The position numbers and the translations under genes are program-made. 64,000 bases of DNA. Origin: Erythrophleum ivorense (lineage: Eukaryota > Streptophyta > Magnoliopsida > Fabales > Fabaceae). Below are positions 23,246-36,038 of this stretch, in pieces. Each line of letters starts with the position of its first letter. Position 1 is the first letter of the stretch. The notes beneath the pieces are model-generated. The model was given only the letters and a program-made list of their open reading frames with translations. It was not told the origin of the DNA and ran no database searches. The DNA lies in assembly GCA_026724425.1 (NCBI GenBank), contig JAIUCV010001141.1, positions 1-64,000 of the forward strand, read 5' to 3'.

Positions 23246-26200
23246 TGTTATACCTTACTCTATAACACTTTTCTTACTACTAATACCTCATATAGAACAT
23301 ATAAGAGTCAACGGAAACCTGAATTGATTAAATTTTTTTTTCTTTTAAAAACTTCCTCATACAATTTCACTATTTATTTGGTCATTTCTGAAATTTTTTC
23401 CTACTTTGAAAATACATAATTAATTATAGAAAAATCGTATGAGGTTGGTTCAAGGCTCTAATTCAAGCTCTCTAAGTCCTTTATAAGGAAAAAATACTTA
23501 CTTATCGGAATACATATTAATTCATACAAAATTGCCCCAAAAACAAACTAGACGATTTTACTCCTCAGTTGTCATATTATTATTATTTTGCCTTTATATA
23601 AACACATGCATCCTTGCATTTTAGGCATGCTAGTCATATTCTTTTTATTTAAAGGTTGAGTATATACATGACTTTCTGTTACATACTCTATTACCATATA
23701 GTATCATAACACAACTCATGCATGCAGTAATCCAAAATCTTTAATCACATGACAAAATGTGATACATAAAAGTAAGGCCCTTGATTTATGCCTCCACACC
23801 CTTTGCCTTTTCTTTGCTTAAACTGGAACCTAGCATGGGTTATATTTGGGGTGAGATTATAAAATCTCAGTAGTAGTAAACCAATCTCATTCATAGGCAA
23901 GTATGTAAGTACATAACATAATATCAATTAAGATGCCATATACTACATAGTAATGCAAGGAATTTCATACAAGGCCAAGCACAATCCAAGTGTACTTGTC
24001 TCATCTTATAGCATAAATGATACTTGATATAGCATAACACTCATCATTATACAAACACACAAGTATAAAGAAAGAGAAGGAAAACTACTACCTTAGCAAA
24101 TTGTACTCCTCAAGCCTTGGAATTTGTTCTACTTGCTCTTGGAGTTCCCAAACAAATATCAAACCTTATAACTATAATGATGATTCATTATAATCATCAC
24201 ATAGACTTTAAATCCTTAAAATTGCTTATATCCCCTTAATTCTTTTATTTTAACCAAGAGTTGACTTTTAGGCTCAATTTTGACTTTTTATTTACAAGCC
24301 CTAAAATCATTCTTGGACCCTCCCCCCTTAATTTGGACATGCCAAACTTATCCATAAACATAGATTTTGGAAAAACACACTCCTTCTATGAGAAATGTGT
24401 TTTGGTCAACACTTTACATAGTTAAGGGGGTAAACTTTAACTTTTATTCTAGGTCTTTTCTCATAATTCCAAGGGCACTTCCTAAGGTAATATGACCTTT
24501 TTAAACTCATTGGAACCATTGAAACTGGAAAAATCCAACTCCTTCCCTTCCAAACCACTATGGGCGAATAGTGTGCATTTCTTAGACAAAAATTAGTGAT
24601 TTTATTCCATAAGTTTTAAGGGCTTTCCTATAGATATTCTTAGCTAAAATCACCCTTTTGAATCTATTGGAATACTTAAAATTATCAAATTCTAGACCCA
24701 ACAACACGTTATGGTCATAACAGGATCTAACTCCATTTTAGGCTCAAAATTGAGTTTCTTTGGTTCTAAAAATTTCATAGCCTCTTTCTTTATGTTTTAG
24801 GACCTAAAATTTGGTATACATCACTCTAGAACATTATGAAAACACCATAAAACTTTTGAGGAAATTCGGACAGCATCTCCCCATAAATTCCATTTTCCCA
24901 AAAATTATAATCTTTGCATTTTTCAAAGTTCCAACATATAACAACAATGAATAAGCTCATATGGCCTTCATAGTCAACATATAAACTCAATTCCTAGGCC
25001 TTCATATTCAAGATATAAAATCCATTTCTAATCATCCATATGCTGTCCAAGAGTGATCCATAACTAAGGTTTAACAAAACTTACTTAAACCAAATGATTT
25101 TCAAGTGCAAAGTGGAGAAAACTTACTCTTTAGGTTTAATCCTTGCTTCCTTTGCTTTTCTCACACTAAAGCCCCTTCTTTTCCCACTTAGACCAACATG
25201 CCATCTTGAAGAAAGGATGAAGATGTAGCTACCCTTTGGAAAAAATGATTGGAGGATGAAGAAATTTGGTGAAGAATAACGGTAATTTTACTTGATTTCA
25301 CTTCCTCTTCCACCTTTCCTCCTTTGCTCTCTCTCTTCAGATTTTTCTCCCTCTTTTTCTTGTGTGTGGCATGAAAATGGCTGGATGGAGAGGAGCAAGA
25401 TGAACTTAAATGATATTAAGTGTTCATACTAAATTTGGGCCCTTGGATCAACTTTTTCAAGATCAAATCTTAACCTTCCATTCTTTTTATTTTTATTTTC
25501 TAATTTCATGACTAAATATATCCTTCACAAAATTTCTTAGCCACACACTTGGATGTTCATTCTTAGCACTTAAATTATGATGATTTGATAGTTAATAATC
25601 ATGGTTATTTTTTTAACTCAACCATGGTTAATTTCTAACCTAACCATGGTTAATTCTTTAAACTAACCAAAAATCCTTTCTTTTCTTTCCTTTATATTTT
25701 ATATTTATATTTGGATTCCATTTTCTCTGAAACCCTAATTATATCTTCTTTTCTCTTATTGGGCCTTTAGAATCAGTTATCAGGCCTTTCAGCAGTTCAA
25801 AATTGGTGTCTGGACCCGATTAAAGTTTTACAGTATAATGTATACCTTTAGACTTTCTAAAATTTATAACTATTATTTTCATTACTTTTTGGCCATACTA
25901 AGCCTCAAACATGGATCAGGGGCCCTCAACCTCGATCCTCACAAATTTAGGTGTCAATCAGACATCTGAGTCTTTTAGGTATAATTTTCACCGTTTTGTA
26001 TTATGATTGTGCCCTAAAATTTTTATTTATTACAATTTAGTCCCTGAAACTCCTTCAGGGTTTTCTGGCCCTTTAGCTATTCCTATTTCCATAGGTGTTA
26101 TGACTTCCTCTTTCCATTTTGCTCATGGCTACTAATCAGACTAACAGGATCCTGCCCACCCATCCAGACAACTTGGTGTCATCGGATCCGTCTCATTAAA

Positions 26201-26543
26201 CAGAGTTTAATTGTGGGTCACAGATTTCTGAAACTCCTGCTCGATTTTTTATATTTGTGCCTAAAGTCCCGAATAGGTGGTGAAATCAGGGTTCTCGAAC
26301 TTTCTGGTAATTTTCACATTTTGCCTAGCTCACAACTTTTCTTTGCGTTTTAGTCCTTAACCCCTTTATACTTAGCCTTTGAGGCTCTTCAGGACCTTTT
26401 CTGATCCCCTTTTTCTCTATTTCAGCGCTATCATCTCTATCTTAAGTCTCTCTCTCTCTCTCTCTTTTTCTATCCTGGCCTCATTTTTACTATTTTTAGC
26501 CCTATTTTAGCTAATTTTTAGCCAAAAAATGATAGATGTTACA
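23246..26543 (+). mobile_element. Solo LTR D2 (family D), inserted in the F gag gene
   Basis: It begins TGTTATACC and ends ATAGATGTTACA. Flanks ctcga (23241-23245) and cttga (26544-26548) are a 5-bp duplication with one change. Removing it rejoins the F gag region. Length is 3298 bp. Blocks near 25330-25470 (a 'gtgtgtggcatgaaaatgg' motif and the 'cccttggatcaac' region) correspond to 4840-4960 in D1 at a similar distance from the start. A CT run (26447-26465) lies near its right end. No protein motif was seen. Confidence 0.8.
26447..26465. repeat. (CT)n microsatellite
   Basis: About nine to ten CT units lie in a pyrimidine-rich stretch near the end of solo LTR D2. Confidence 0.9.
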
Positions 26544-26548
26544 CTTGA

Positions 26549-26840
26549 TCACTTCCTGTTGTCGTTGCAACATTGTTGTTGCTAATCTAGTCATTAGACA
26601 ATTTCTTATAGAGCTCTTGCTATAGGATCTTTTAGTTCTTTTCTAGCTGGAACCCTAACTGGTTTACCTCATCTTGTAGTTACCATTTGAAAAATCAAAG
26701 GTTTTAATACATGCTCCACAGATATCTAAATCATCCAAAATTCCTCAAACAAGGCACATATATCAAGTTTTCCAAAAAAGATATATATTCCTAACCATCA
26801 CAAAGTATCTATGCTTGAACCATTGCTTTGATACCAATAA
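26549..26840 (-). pseudogene. F leader, primer-binding site and gag N-terminal remnant
   Basis: The primer-binding site at 26825-26836 marks the start of the internal region. About 220 bp of leader follows, then a frame near 26549-26610 with residues 'TTMLQRQQEVIKQ' that continues across D2 into 'VQEALTRRESERES' at 23215-23245. A glutamine-rich helical start like this is common in plant gag proteins. Confidence 0.55.
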
Positions 26841-27620
26841 TATAACACCTTAATTCACTATCGCTTTGTTTACCTATTATGGTTCATTAAAGAATCTATT
26901 TTACTCACACAAGTAGATACAAATCCAAAATTTATGGATACTTTCATTAACCTTTCTATGATTCTCTGTCTTCCCAATTTAATTAACCCATTTATTGGTA
27001 ACCTTCAATTACCAAATAAGCTTATTTCTTAGTAGCAAAAAAACCTTTTATTATATTTTGGGCAAAATCTAGTAGATTTTCCCTATATAATCTTAGCCAG
27101 ACCTTTTAAGTGGTTTACAATTTAGCCCAAAACTCATAGACATGGAAAATACCAGTATCATATTCATTAGATAAAACCAACTAAGCATTTAAGAATCATC
27201 AGATACTAAACAAACTTAAACTAAAATACATCATTGATTGATAATATACTAATCTTGCATTCACATCATAGATGAGCTAAACTCAATATAATAATTCATC
27301 ATAATAATATAATGCAAATCAAAATATATGCTTGGACAAAAATCTGCTGATTTTATACATCATTAATGACTAAGCTATTCCTTTCCTTTTTTGACACAAG
27401 CATTTTCACTTGGCACGAGTGCTTTACTCATACTACTAGATACATACCTAGAAAGTTAAGCAAAGACTACAAGCATGCAAGATCACATGAATAAACATGA
27501 AAACTAGTAAATATACTCTAACTATTCATCATGGTCATGTCACTTAACTTGGCTTAGGCTTTTTCTTTGGGTCTATGGTTGAACTACTACATTCAATCCC
27601 ATGCCCCTTAACACTAGCCA
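26841..27620 (-). mobile_element. LTR of element F
   Basis: The boundary on the primer-site side is the decayed end GGTGTTATA (reverse of 26841-26849). The other end is a CA on the plus strand at 27619-27620, giving TGG on the element strand. It is about 780 bp, a normal size for a Ty3 element. The partner LTR is missing with the pol region, so the ends cannot be checked against a second copy. Confidence 0.5.
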
Positions 27621-27625
27621 TAAAC

Positions 27626-30323
27626 TGTAACACCATGTTCATCTAGCCTAACTCATGCCATTCTAATCACATATCCTTGAATAATACAAGCTTTCCAAGA
27701 AAATGGCACTAAAATATTAGAATATTTTCTCGTTACGTCATAGATAAAATTTTTATTTTGTGTCCTGTGGACCATATAGACTCATCCATCTCATTCTTAT
27801 ATTTAAATACACAAATAAAACTCAGAACCTTCTCAAGAAGTGGCCAAAAACTCGAGCTCATGAATCATAAACACAAAAATTGCATGTGTAGCCTCAGGTT
27901 AGTGTATCAGTTTTCTATTATAAGCTTTGAAAAATCATAACTAATTCTAAAATCATCAAAATCAAGCATACTATACCATTATGGAAAGTTACAGATGTTT
28001 AATTTATGTAAAAATTATTCTAGACCAAAACGGGGATGTCTAGCCATTAGAAATTGATAGAATAGTAACCAAGGTCACGTGGTGCTATTGGTACTGTCAT
28101 AGAATTTCAAAAATTCATATCTCCCTGCTTAGACATCCAATTGAGGTGATCTTAGTGGCCATAGAAAGCTTATTATGTATAGTTTATGCTTGTAAAATTG
28201 CATGAGTATTGGACACCATTTGTCTCTCAAATGACAAGGAGAAGAAACTAATTATACGAACATAACCATACCATAACAACTAAAATTTGGCAACTTTGAA
28301 AAATCATAATTAATCCCACAGAGCTCTAAATAATCTAGTCTTTAGTTTTCCAAAAAGCTCTGGATAAGATCTATATGAATGCCACATTTCATGAGAAAAT
28401 TCATTCATTTGGTTAGATTTGCCATAGGGGTTGCAAAATGGCACTTTTTGTGTCTTATAAGGGTCTTAAATGGTCCAAATCCACTTCTAAGACATCCATG
28501 GCCACTTGAGCAAGTGGGAAAGCACCAAAATGGTCTATTAAACATGTCTCAAAGGTGCACAAACCCAGATTTCACAAACTCACTCCCTCACCTTAAGATA
28601 TACACAAGAATACATAAGTTAGATCTTGCCATTCAATGTCAAGAAGTGGCTACAACACCTACATAGCATCAATTCTCATGCATATACAATATATTTATAC
28701 ATTTACAAGTGTTCATGAGTTCATACATTATATACAATATTTGATTACATCATTGCCATTCATATGGCTACAAAATGGACAATTTCCACAATTCTATGTC
28801 AATCTCCCTCCTTTATGCTTGGTAGCTTCCATTCCTTAGCTCACTTGGTCCATCTAGACATGTTAGACAATGAGGGAGGAAGGAATGAGATCCTAGGAAT
28901 CCCAATAGCTCTTTTCCCTTTCAACCATACATAAAGAATGCAAATCCATGTCTAAATATGCATGTATAGACATCATGGCTTTCATAATCATTCATGGAAC
29001 ATTTTTAGCATTCAAGAAGTCACATAAGACATATATAGGCTTGCCAAGCAAGTGGTTTTGCCTCGTCCATTCTCTTTAGGGATTTTGGAATTGCCTCACC
29101 TATGTTCTAAAAGGGTTCTTGACTAAGCCTTACTCTTGGGAGACGTTTGGCTTTGTATCACCTATTCTTGGGGGTTCTTAGCTCATCCTCACCAAGACTA
29201 AGAGACTTTTGGCTTTACCACAGTCAAGCAAACCAAAGCAATTTCACAAAGTATCATTTGAATGTATAACATAATATCATAGTGGTACCATGGTATATAG
29301 ATACATGTTAAAACATATTTCATGGCTCAAAACATACATACATACATTCAAAGACAACATAAACATCCATTCATGCATGGGAGAAAGAAGAGACATACCT
29401 TTATTACAACAACACACTTTTCCTTTCAAGAATGCTTCCTCTCCCTCAGCCACACACTCATAAAGATGTGAGACTTGATTCCTTTGGCCTAGACACATAA
29501 TATGGAAGTCAATTACACTCTTGGAACAAATTTTAAAGCCACATATTCATTACAAAAGCTAAGTGGTTCCTATGGCTCAATTGTGGTTCCATAATGCACC
29601 TAATGAAGCAACCTTAGGAAAACATGATCTTAGCTCCATTCTTTCAATCCATTTAAGGTTCTTGACTCCATTGAAGTCTCTTGGAGCCATCACACAATTA
29701 ATTTATGGAGCCTAGCTAGGTGTTACTTCTTTGAGCCATAATATGGAACCTATGATACCATCTCACTGTCCATGACTTCTAAAATTTTTTGAAGGCTTCC
29801 TCTCATCCTCTCCCATTATATATGACTCAAAATCAAGCTTGGAACAAATTAAAACTACCCTTTAGTACTTCTTCTAGCCTAGGCCAAAGCTATGCACCAA
29901 GAGAGCACCAAGTGAGTTTGTTTTGTTTTCTTGATGGGATATGCATGTGGGAATCTTCTTAGGGATCTCTAGAACTCATATAAAGATTCATTTTACCCTA
30001 GGAACTCTTGCATCAAAACAAAATTTTAGTGGAACACCAAAATCCCTAACTTTGCTATCTTGAAATCTAATGGTTATTTGATTGTTTCCTTTGCATATTC
30101 TTGTTCTTCTCCCTCATTTTTCCAAGATTCACTCTTTGTTTGGCTAGAAATTCAACCCCTCTTGGCTGGTCTAATATGGGGTAAAATACACATAAGAGAA
30201 GGAACAAGAAGAATCAAATATACAAGTAGCAAAATACCTTGGTTTCTTGGCTTCATTTGCTTGGCTTCTTCTCCTCAATTTTGAAATTTTCCACTTAGGT
30301 CTGACCTCAAAACAACTCCAAAT
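27626..30323 (-). mobile_element. Partial family-A LTR A3
   Basis: The plus strand starts TGTAACACC (reverse of the family end), preceded by taaac. It follows the order of A2 closely up to about the position equivalent to 20430 in A2, where the large A composite interrupts it at 30324. Its remaining part should lie to the right of the composite but is not found in this window. The conserved frame at 29277-29498 (minus) and the reversed minisatellite (29045-29225) are present. Confidence 0.75.
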
Positions 30324-33109
30324 TGTAATACCATACTTCTAAGACTTAATGCATGCAATTCTCATGCTTCATCTCATGCTAATTCTATGGGAAGCAACAT
30401 AATGGCATATGAAGTCATGAATCGATATGCATTTCCCTACGGGTAAAATTTTCATTCAATATCCCATGGGTCATATGGATTCATTCAACTCATTCTCATA
30501 TTTAATTATACTAATACAACTCAATTCCATCACCAAAAGTGGCCCAGAACTCGTGCAAGTGAAAGAAACACATAAAATCCCATAGTGTAGCCTCGGCCAG
30601 AATTGCATATTTTCTATCATAAATTTTGACAAATCATAACTAATTCTATAAAAATTGAAATCATTGATTCTTTACCATTCTGGAAATCTACAGGTGTCTA
30701 CTTTATGCTAAAAATAATTCTAGGTTGTGGAACATCAAGAAGAAGATGTTTGACTTTCAAAATACGCCCAAGGTCTCAGCTATCTGGGCTACTATCATAG
30801 GTTACTGTCATAAACTTTAGAAATTTATAACTAATTCTAAAAAAATCCAAATCATGAAATTTGGTTAATATGAGAATCTATAGATGTTAAATTTAAGGGA
30901 AAAATATCTCCAGACTACCCAAGACCATCTGGGAACAGAATTATGATGGAACAGTACTGGAGGTCCAGTGGCGCCACTAGTACTGATAGTAAACTTCAAA
31001 AATTCATAACTCTCTACTCAGACCTCCAAATGTGGTGATCTTGGTGGCCACAGAAAGATTATAACCTCTAGTTTATTATTATAAAGTTTCACAAGGATTG
31101 GACACCATTTGACTATTGGATGATATAGAAAACAAAACTGACCATATGAACAGTACATGCACCAGAACAGCAGAAAAATCCCAACTTTGAAAATTCATAA
31201 TTAATTCTGTAGAGCTCATATTTTTATGAACTTTATCTTACCAAAAACCTCTTAATGGTCTCTACATTTCTACCAAATTTCATGGTAAGATTCATCTATT
31301 TGGTCAGTTTGTGCCATAGGGTTCCAGTTTGGTCATTTTTATGGTCTTAACTAGCATCAAAGTGACCAATTGTGCTTCCCAAGCTTGTGTGGTCACTTGA
31401 ACACGAGGGAATGCAAAAAAATGACTCTTTAAACTTGTCTCAAAGGTGTATAAACCCAGAAATCAAAAACTCACTCATCCACCCCATGATATACACAAGA
31501 TTACACATGCTAGATCTTGCCATTTAATACCCAAAACATGCTATCTCATACATTTGGCATCAAATTTCATTCATACATCATACATTTAGATAATTACATA
31601 TGTTCATATGATTGCATAACAATTTCATCATGGAATTACATCATATGCCATGTGTATGGATACAAGAAAGACATAACTAAGTCATTTTCTACATTTTGAT
31701 GTCAATCTCTTTCTCCTTGGCTTAGTGACTTCTATTACCTTGCTCAATTGATTCACCTAGCATGTTAAGACATTGGAGAGGAGGGGATGTGATTCAAAGA
31801 ATCTCAATAGCTTATTTCCCTTTCAATCACACATAAAGTATGCAATACAAGTCTTAAAAATGCATGCACGGGCATATTGAAATGTGTGAGCATTCAAGAA
31901 ATATTCTTAGCATTTGAACAAGTCATACATAGCATACATAAGCTTGCCAAGTGAGTGAACTAGCCTCACCCATTCACTTATGGATTTTGTGTAACATCCC
32001 AAAATTAATTAAGGTATTAATCATGATTTTAGATTAATTAGGAATAATTAATATGGAATAATCGGGTAAGTTAAGCAAATGGGAATTTTGGAAAGATAAA
32101 TTATTAATATGGGTTTGAGATTTAATTGGGAGAGAAATTTCATCTAAGCCCAAATTAATGTAGGAGATCATGATAAGAGGCTAATGGGGGCCCAATAAGT
32201 TAGGTGCAAGCCCAATATAATGCAATGTGATAAAGGCTCAAGATCCACCTTGTATAGGCTCTTATAATTGGCCCAATAACCCTTGTGCAGACCCAAAACT
32301 TTTGAGCTCTTAAAACTTGTTCTGGCCTAATGCATAAGAGTTGTCCCAATAAAGCTAAAATCTGAAGCCCAAATGGAGTTGGACCTTAGAGCAACCCATG
32401 GCCCATATTTGACTTAACTAAAACCCTAATGCTTCAGCCTCTTCCCCATTTGCTGAAACACAAACACCCATCTCAAAATTCAGAGGTCCAAAGGAGGCTC
32501 TAGGGTTCTTGGCATAATTCTACATTTTCCCACTTCTAGAGTAAGATTTAGCCAAGGTAATAGTTATATAACTTAATCCTCTTATCTTTCTCTTCATTTT
32601 GGTCTAATTAGTTTTTCATTTTGAGTATTTTCACCACACCCAAAATCTGAAATGTGAGAATTTGGGGATTTTCTTGATGAAATTCGTAGGTTGAGGCTAG
32701 AGCTATCATTAGATAGGTATGAACTTTTCTTTTTGAGGTAATTCTGTTGATTTGAGACCCTAATAACTTGATCATAGTGTGGGTGTTAATTATGTACGAA
32801 TTTGCTAGGAATTTGGGTGATATACTGAAGTTTCTGGTGGGGGGACATACTCAATCCGAATTTGGAGATTTGTGGTGGCTGGGTAAGTGTTCTTTAGGTA
32901 GTTATTAGCATTTAAATTCTTTAGGTACTTGTTGCTACTGTAGATGATGAATTAAAGTAGTAATTCTCTGATGCTATAGTTATAGGGATATTTTTGTACC
33001 ATTGGTGGCTATTACGAATTGTCTACAAGTGAGGTAACCGGGTTTATATTAATTCTATGCATATATCTATTTTAATTTCATATTTGCTGTACATGAATGA
33101 TTTGAAATA

Positions 33110-33331
33110 TTGAATGAATTGGTTAGCTATCTATTGTATTATATTGGACCTTGTGAGTCCATAGTGGAGCTATGGTATGGCTGCCACCCGTGCATATATT
33201 TCGATCGGGCATCGGGTTATGATCAAACCCCAGATGCACTAAGCCCTGGTTGTGCTCAAAGGGGAGTAGGTACCGTGGACGGGCCTCTCCCGATGTTAAT
33301 GGTCTTTAATATGTGGAAATATGATTGCTAG
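33110..33331 (+). other. Conserved 73-codon ORF in LTR B3
   Basis: An ATG-initiated frame of 73 codons spans the conserved GC-rich island. Key residues include PCESIVELWYGCHPC, YFDRASGYDQTPDALSPG and VDGPLPML, with several cysteines. The same frame is open in B4 (58763-58972, minus, 69 codons) and recognisable with one stop in B2 and several in B1. I know no family with this pattern. Conservation of one frame over four copies, in LTRs that otherwise drift, hints at coding function, but a high-GC regulatory block would look similar. It may join the tail segment 33502-33555 by splicing. Confidence 0.4.
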
Positions 33332-33501
33332 TATAGGATAGTAATCATGATAGCCTAATTGCTTCATTTATTGATATGACTGGTATTTTTTCGATACTTA
33401 TGTGAAATCATCTTATATGCTAATTAAACTGGAATATATGATGGAATAGCCTTGGTTACTGAGATTTATATCTCACCCTGTTTTATGGAATTAATATTTC
33501 A

Positions 33502-33555
33502 GGTGAAGGTTCTTCTGGTAAGGATAAGGGGAAGCAAGTGGAAGAAAATCCATGA
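33502..33555 (+). other. Conserved short coding-like tail GEGSSGKDKGKQV in B3
   Basis: After 'taatatttcag', which looks like a plant 3' splice site, a frame reads GEGSSGKDKGKQVEENP and stops at 33555. B4 (58522-58575, minus) gives GEGSLGMDKGKQVDEHP and B2 (ending at 14540, minus) gives GEGSSSKDKGKQVNEHP, each ending at the same codon. An acceptor-like AG precedes the segment in B3 and B4. In B1 the acceptor-like sequence survives (near 16358) but the coding-like part does not. Confidence 0.4.
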
Positions 33556-34119
33556 GCTTCATCATGTGGGGAGAAGGCTGCACATAGGCTGACTTATTTA
33601 ATATAGATGCTAAATTTTGTATTCCTTATTGTCTAGCATCATCATGTATTCATGTTGCCAAGTGTAGGCTCTTATATTTTGATTACCTTGGATGTATTCA
33701 TTGAGGAGTTGGACCTCATTTTAGCTTGATATTAGATGTATGAACCCATAACACTTGATGTATGTATTTTGCTGAATTTATGGTATGGTATATTGTTGGA
33801 AATATAATTATGTGATGTATTAGATGTAATATGAACCATTGATGTATGAAACCTCTGACGGAATGTATATCAAATTTTAATTTCCAATAGTACATGAATT
33901 CTTGTTGTTATTACTCTATGGACTTACCGGTATAGGATAGTTGGAGGAGTGAAAACTTACATTTAAATTTTGAATTGGTAATGGTAGAATAGCGGGGTAT
34001 ATAGGGCAGATAAATACCATTAGAGACATATAAAATAAGTGGGAGTGGTCCTAGGGTAGTCCTAAGATGAGAATTGGAGTGTAGGGGACGAAATTTGGGA
34101 GATGTAGTTACAGGAGGGA

Positions 34120-34580
34120 GTCACGCCGTGGCTAAGAAGGCTTCGTCGCAGCCAGATGAGTGACAGAAGCGAGGGGCGTTGCGGCATGAGTAATCCCACC
34201 ACGGCACAAGCGAATAAAATTTTCCTAGAGAGTAATAGTGGTGAGGAACACCACAGCTTGAGTAATCTCGTTGCAGCGCAGAGTGAAAAAAATCGCCCAG
34301 GAGGGTAACAAAATGAAACCTCACCACGGCGCATAACATACCGCCGCGACGCTAGTCGAGTGAACAAACTGAGAGGTGTCCAGTAGCAAATCTCACCTCA
34401 ATGCGAGTGTATTACATCGAGGCAAGAGTCGGGGGACTTGGAATAGTAGCTCTAGGAGGCATTTTCGTTGCGGTACCGCATAGGCTGCTTGTAGCGACTA
34501 TCCAAATTTGAGAAATTTGCCCAATAATTCTAGAAAGCAACTTAGCCATGGCGAAAATGGTATGGGCCGCAGTGCAAAAC
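34120..34580 (+). repeat. Partly decayed CpG-rich repeat in B3
   Basis: This is the counterpart of 13795-14110 in B2, read in the opposite direction. Units such as 'cacgccgtggcta', 'cgttgcggcatgag' and 'ccgccgcgacgc' preserve only part of the GCCGCGGC core; most changes are CG to TG or CA. An overlapping minus-strand frame (34062-34367) owes its length to the GC bias and is not a gene. Confidence 0.65.
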
Positions 34581-36038
34581 CCTAAACTCCTTCCTTTAGC
34601 CTAGAAACTCTAGTTTCTTCAATGGCGATGCTAGGAAATGATATAGGGATACTTGTGGGAGGTTTTTGTGTGTTGAAACTAATGAATAGATGAATCGTAA
34701 ACCCCCCATGGTAGTATGATTTCTCTTATGCATAGTTTTTTTGTGTGTGGTTGTTTAGTGATGACCCTAACATCAAGGTTCAAATTTCCCTATATTTTCA
34801 TAACGTAATAAACTGTAACAACTCCAAACCTTGATCATTAATTATTAATTGCATATTTAACTATAATTACCATATTTAGAAGGTAGGGTTGTCACATTTT
34901 GGACTTGCCTCACCCATTTTTTATAAGAGGTTTCGACTCAACCTTACTCTTGGAAGTCAACCTCACTCTTGGGAGACTCTCTACTTTGTCTCAACTAAGT
35001 TCAAGGGTTCTTGGCTTATCCTCACCATAGGTAGAAGGTTATTGGCTTCTCCACACTTAAGCAAACCAAGACAAGCATATAAAACATCATTTGAATACAT
35101 AAAACATTATCATGGTACTATAGAATAAAAGCTCATGCTAAAATAATTTTCATAACTCAAAACACATATACACACATTCAAAAATAATATAAGTATACAT
35201 TCATGCATGAAAGAAGGTGGAGAGAGCTACCTTGCTTATATTCACACACTTTTTCCTTGAACCTTGAGTCCTCTCCCTTGACCTCACACACCCAAAAAGG
35301 TGGAGATCATTTCTCTTATCCTAGACACATCATATGGAAGCTCATTATACTCTTGAATCAAATTCTAAGGTCATATATTCACTAGAAAAGCTAGGTGACT
35401 TATAAGGCTCTTTTATGGTTGCATAATGCACTTAATGAAGCAACCTTAAAAGAACATCATCTTGGTTCTATTCTCTCCATCTATTTATGATTCTTGACTC
35501 CATTTAAACCTCTTGGAGTCATCACATAATCAATTTAAGGAACTAGGTGTTGCTTCTTTAAGCCATAATATGGAACATATAAGGCCATCTCACTTTCTAT
35601 AATTTCTAAAATTTTTCGAAGGCTTTCTCTCATACTCTCCCATCATACATGATGCAAAAATAAGCTTGGAACAAATTAAAACTATCCCTTGGTGCTTCAT
35701 CTAGCCAAGGCTGAAACTATGCACTATATGAACACCAAGTGAATTTGCTTCCTTTTCTTGATGGAAGATGCATATGAGAAACCTTCTAGGGATCTCAAGA
35801 GCTCTTCTAAATATTCATTAAGGCCTAGGAACAATTACATCGAATCAGATTTTCAAGGGAGCTTATGAAACCCTAAGTTTGCTATCTTGAAAATCAATGG
35901 CTTTTACTTGGATTTCTTTGCATATTGTTACTTTTCTTCCTTAAATTCATAGAATTTACCCTTGGTTCTACCCAAAATTCAAGCCCTCTTACAGCTACAT
36001 ATATAGGGCTAAATAGGGAGAAGAAGGGGGAGGAAGTA

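Larger units (their letters stand above)
22263..27620 (-). mobile_element. Truncated Ty3/gypsy element F: LTR, primer site and gag
   Basis: Read on the minus strand: an LTR of about 780 bp (26841-27620), a primer-binding site at 26825-26836 (TGGTATCAAAGC, one change from the tRNA-iMet form), a leader, then a degraded gag gene that ends just past its zinc knuckle at 22309. Protease, reverse transcriptase and integrase are absent; the element is cut at about 22263 where an unrelated LTR fragment begins. Solo LTR D2 splits the gag region. This is a dead remnant. Confidence 0.72.
31990..34896 (+). mobile_element. Solo LTR B3 (family B), nested in A4
   Basis: It begins TGTAACATCCCAAAATTAATT and ends GTTGTCACA. 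Both flanks are ttttg (31985-31989 and 34897-34901), a perfect duplication. Length is 2907 bp. It contains the best open copy of the conserved island ORF (33110-33331), the conserved tail segment (33502-33555) and a partly decayed GC repeat (34120-34580, with forms such as 'gccgtggc' and 'gttgcggc'). Confidence 0.92.

Noticed and set aside
34062..34367. 101-codon minus-strand frame in B3
   Set aside because: It overlaps the GC-rich repeat, where stop codons are rare by composition, and the frame is not kept in B2 or B4.
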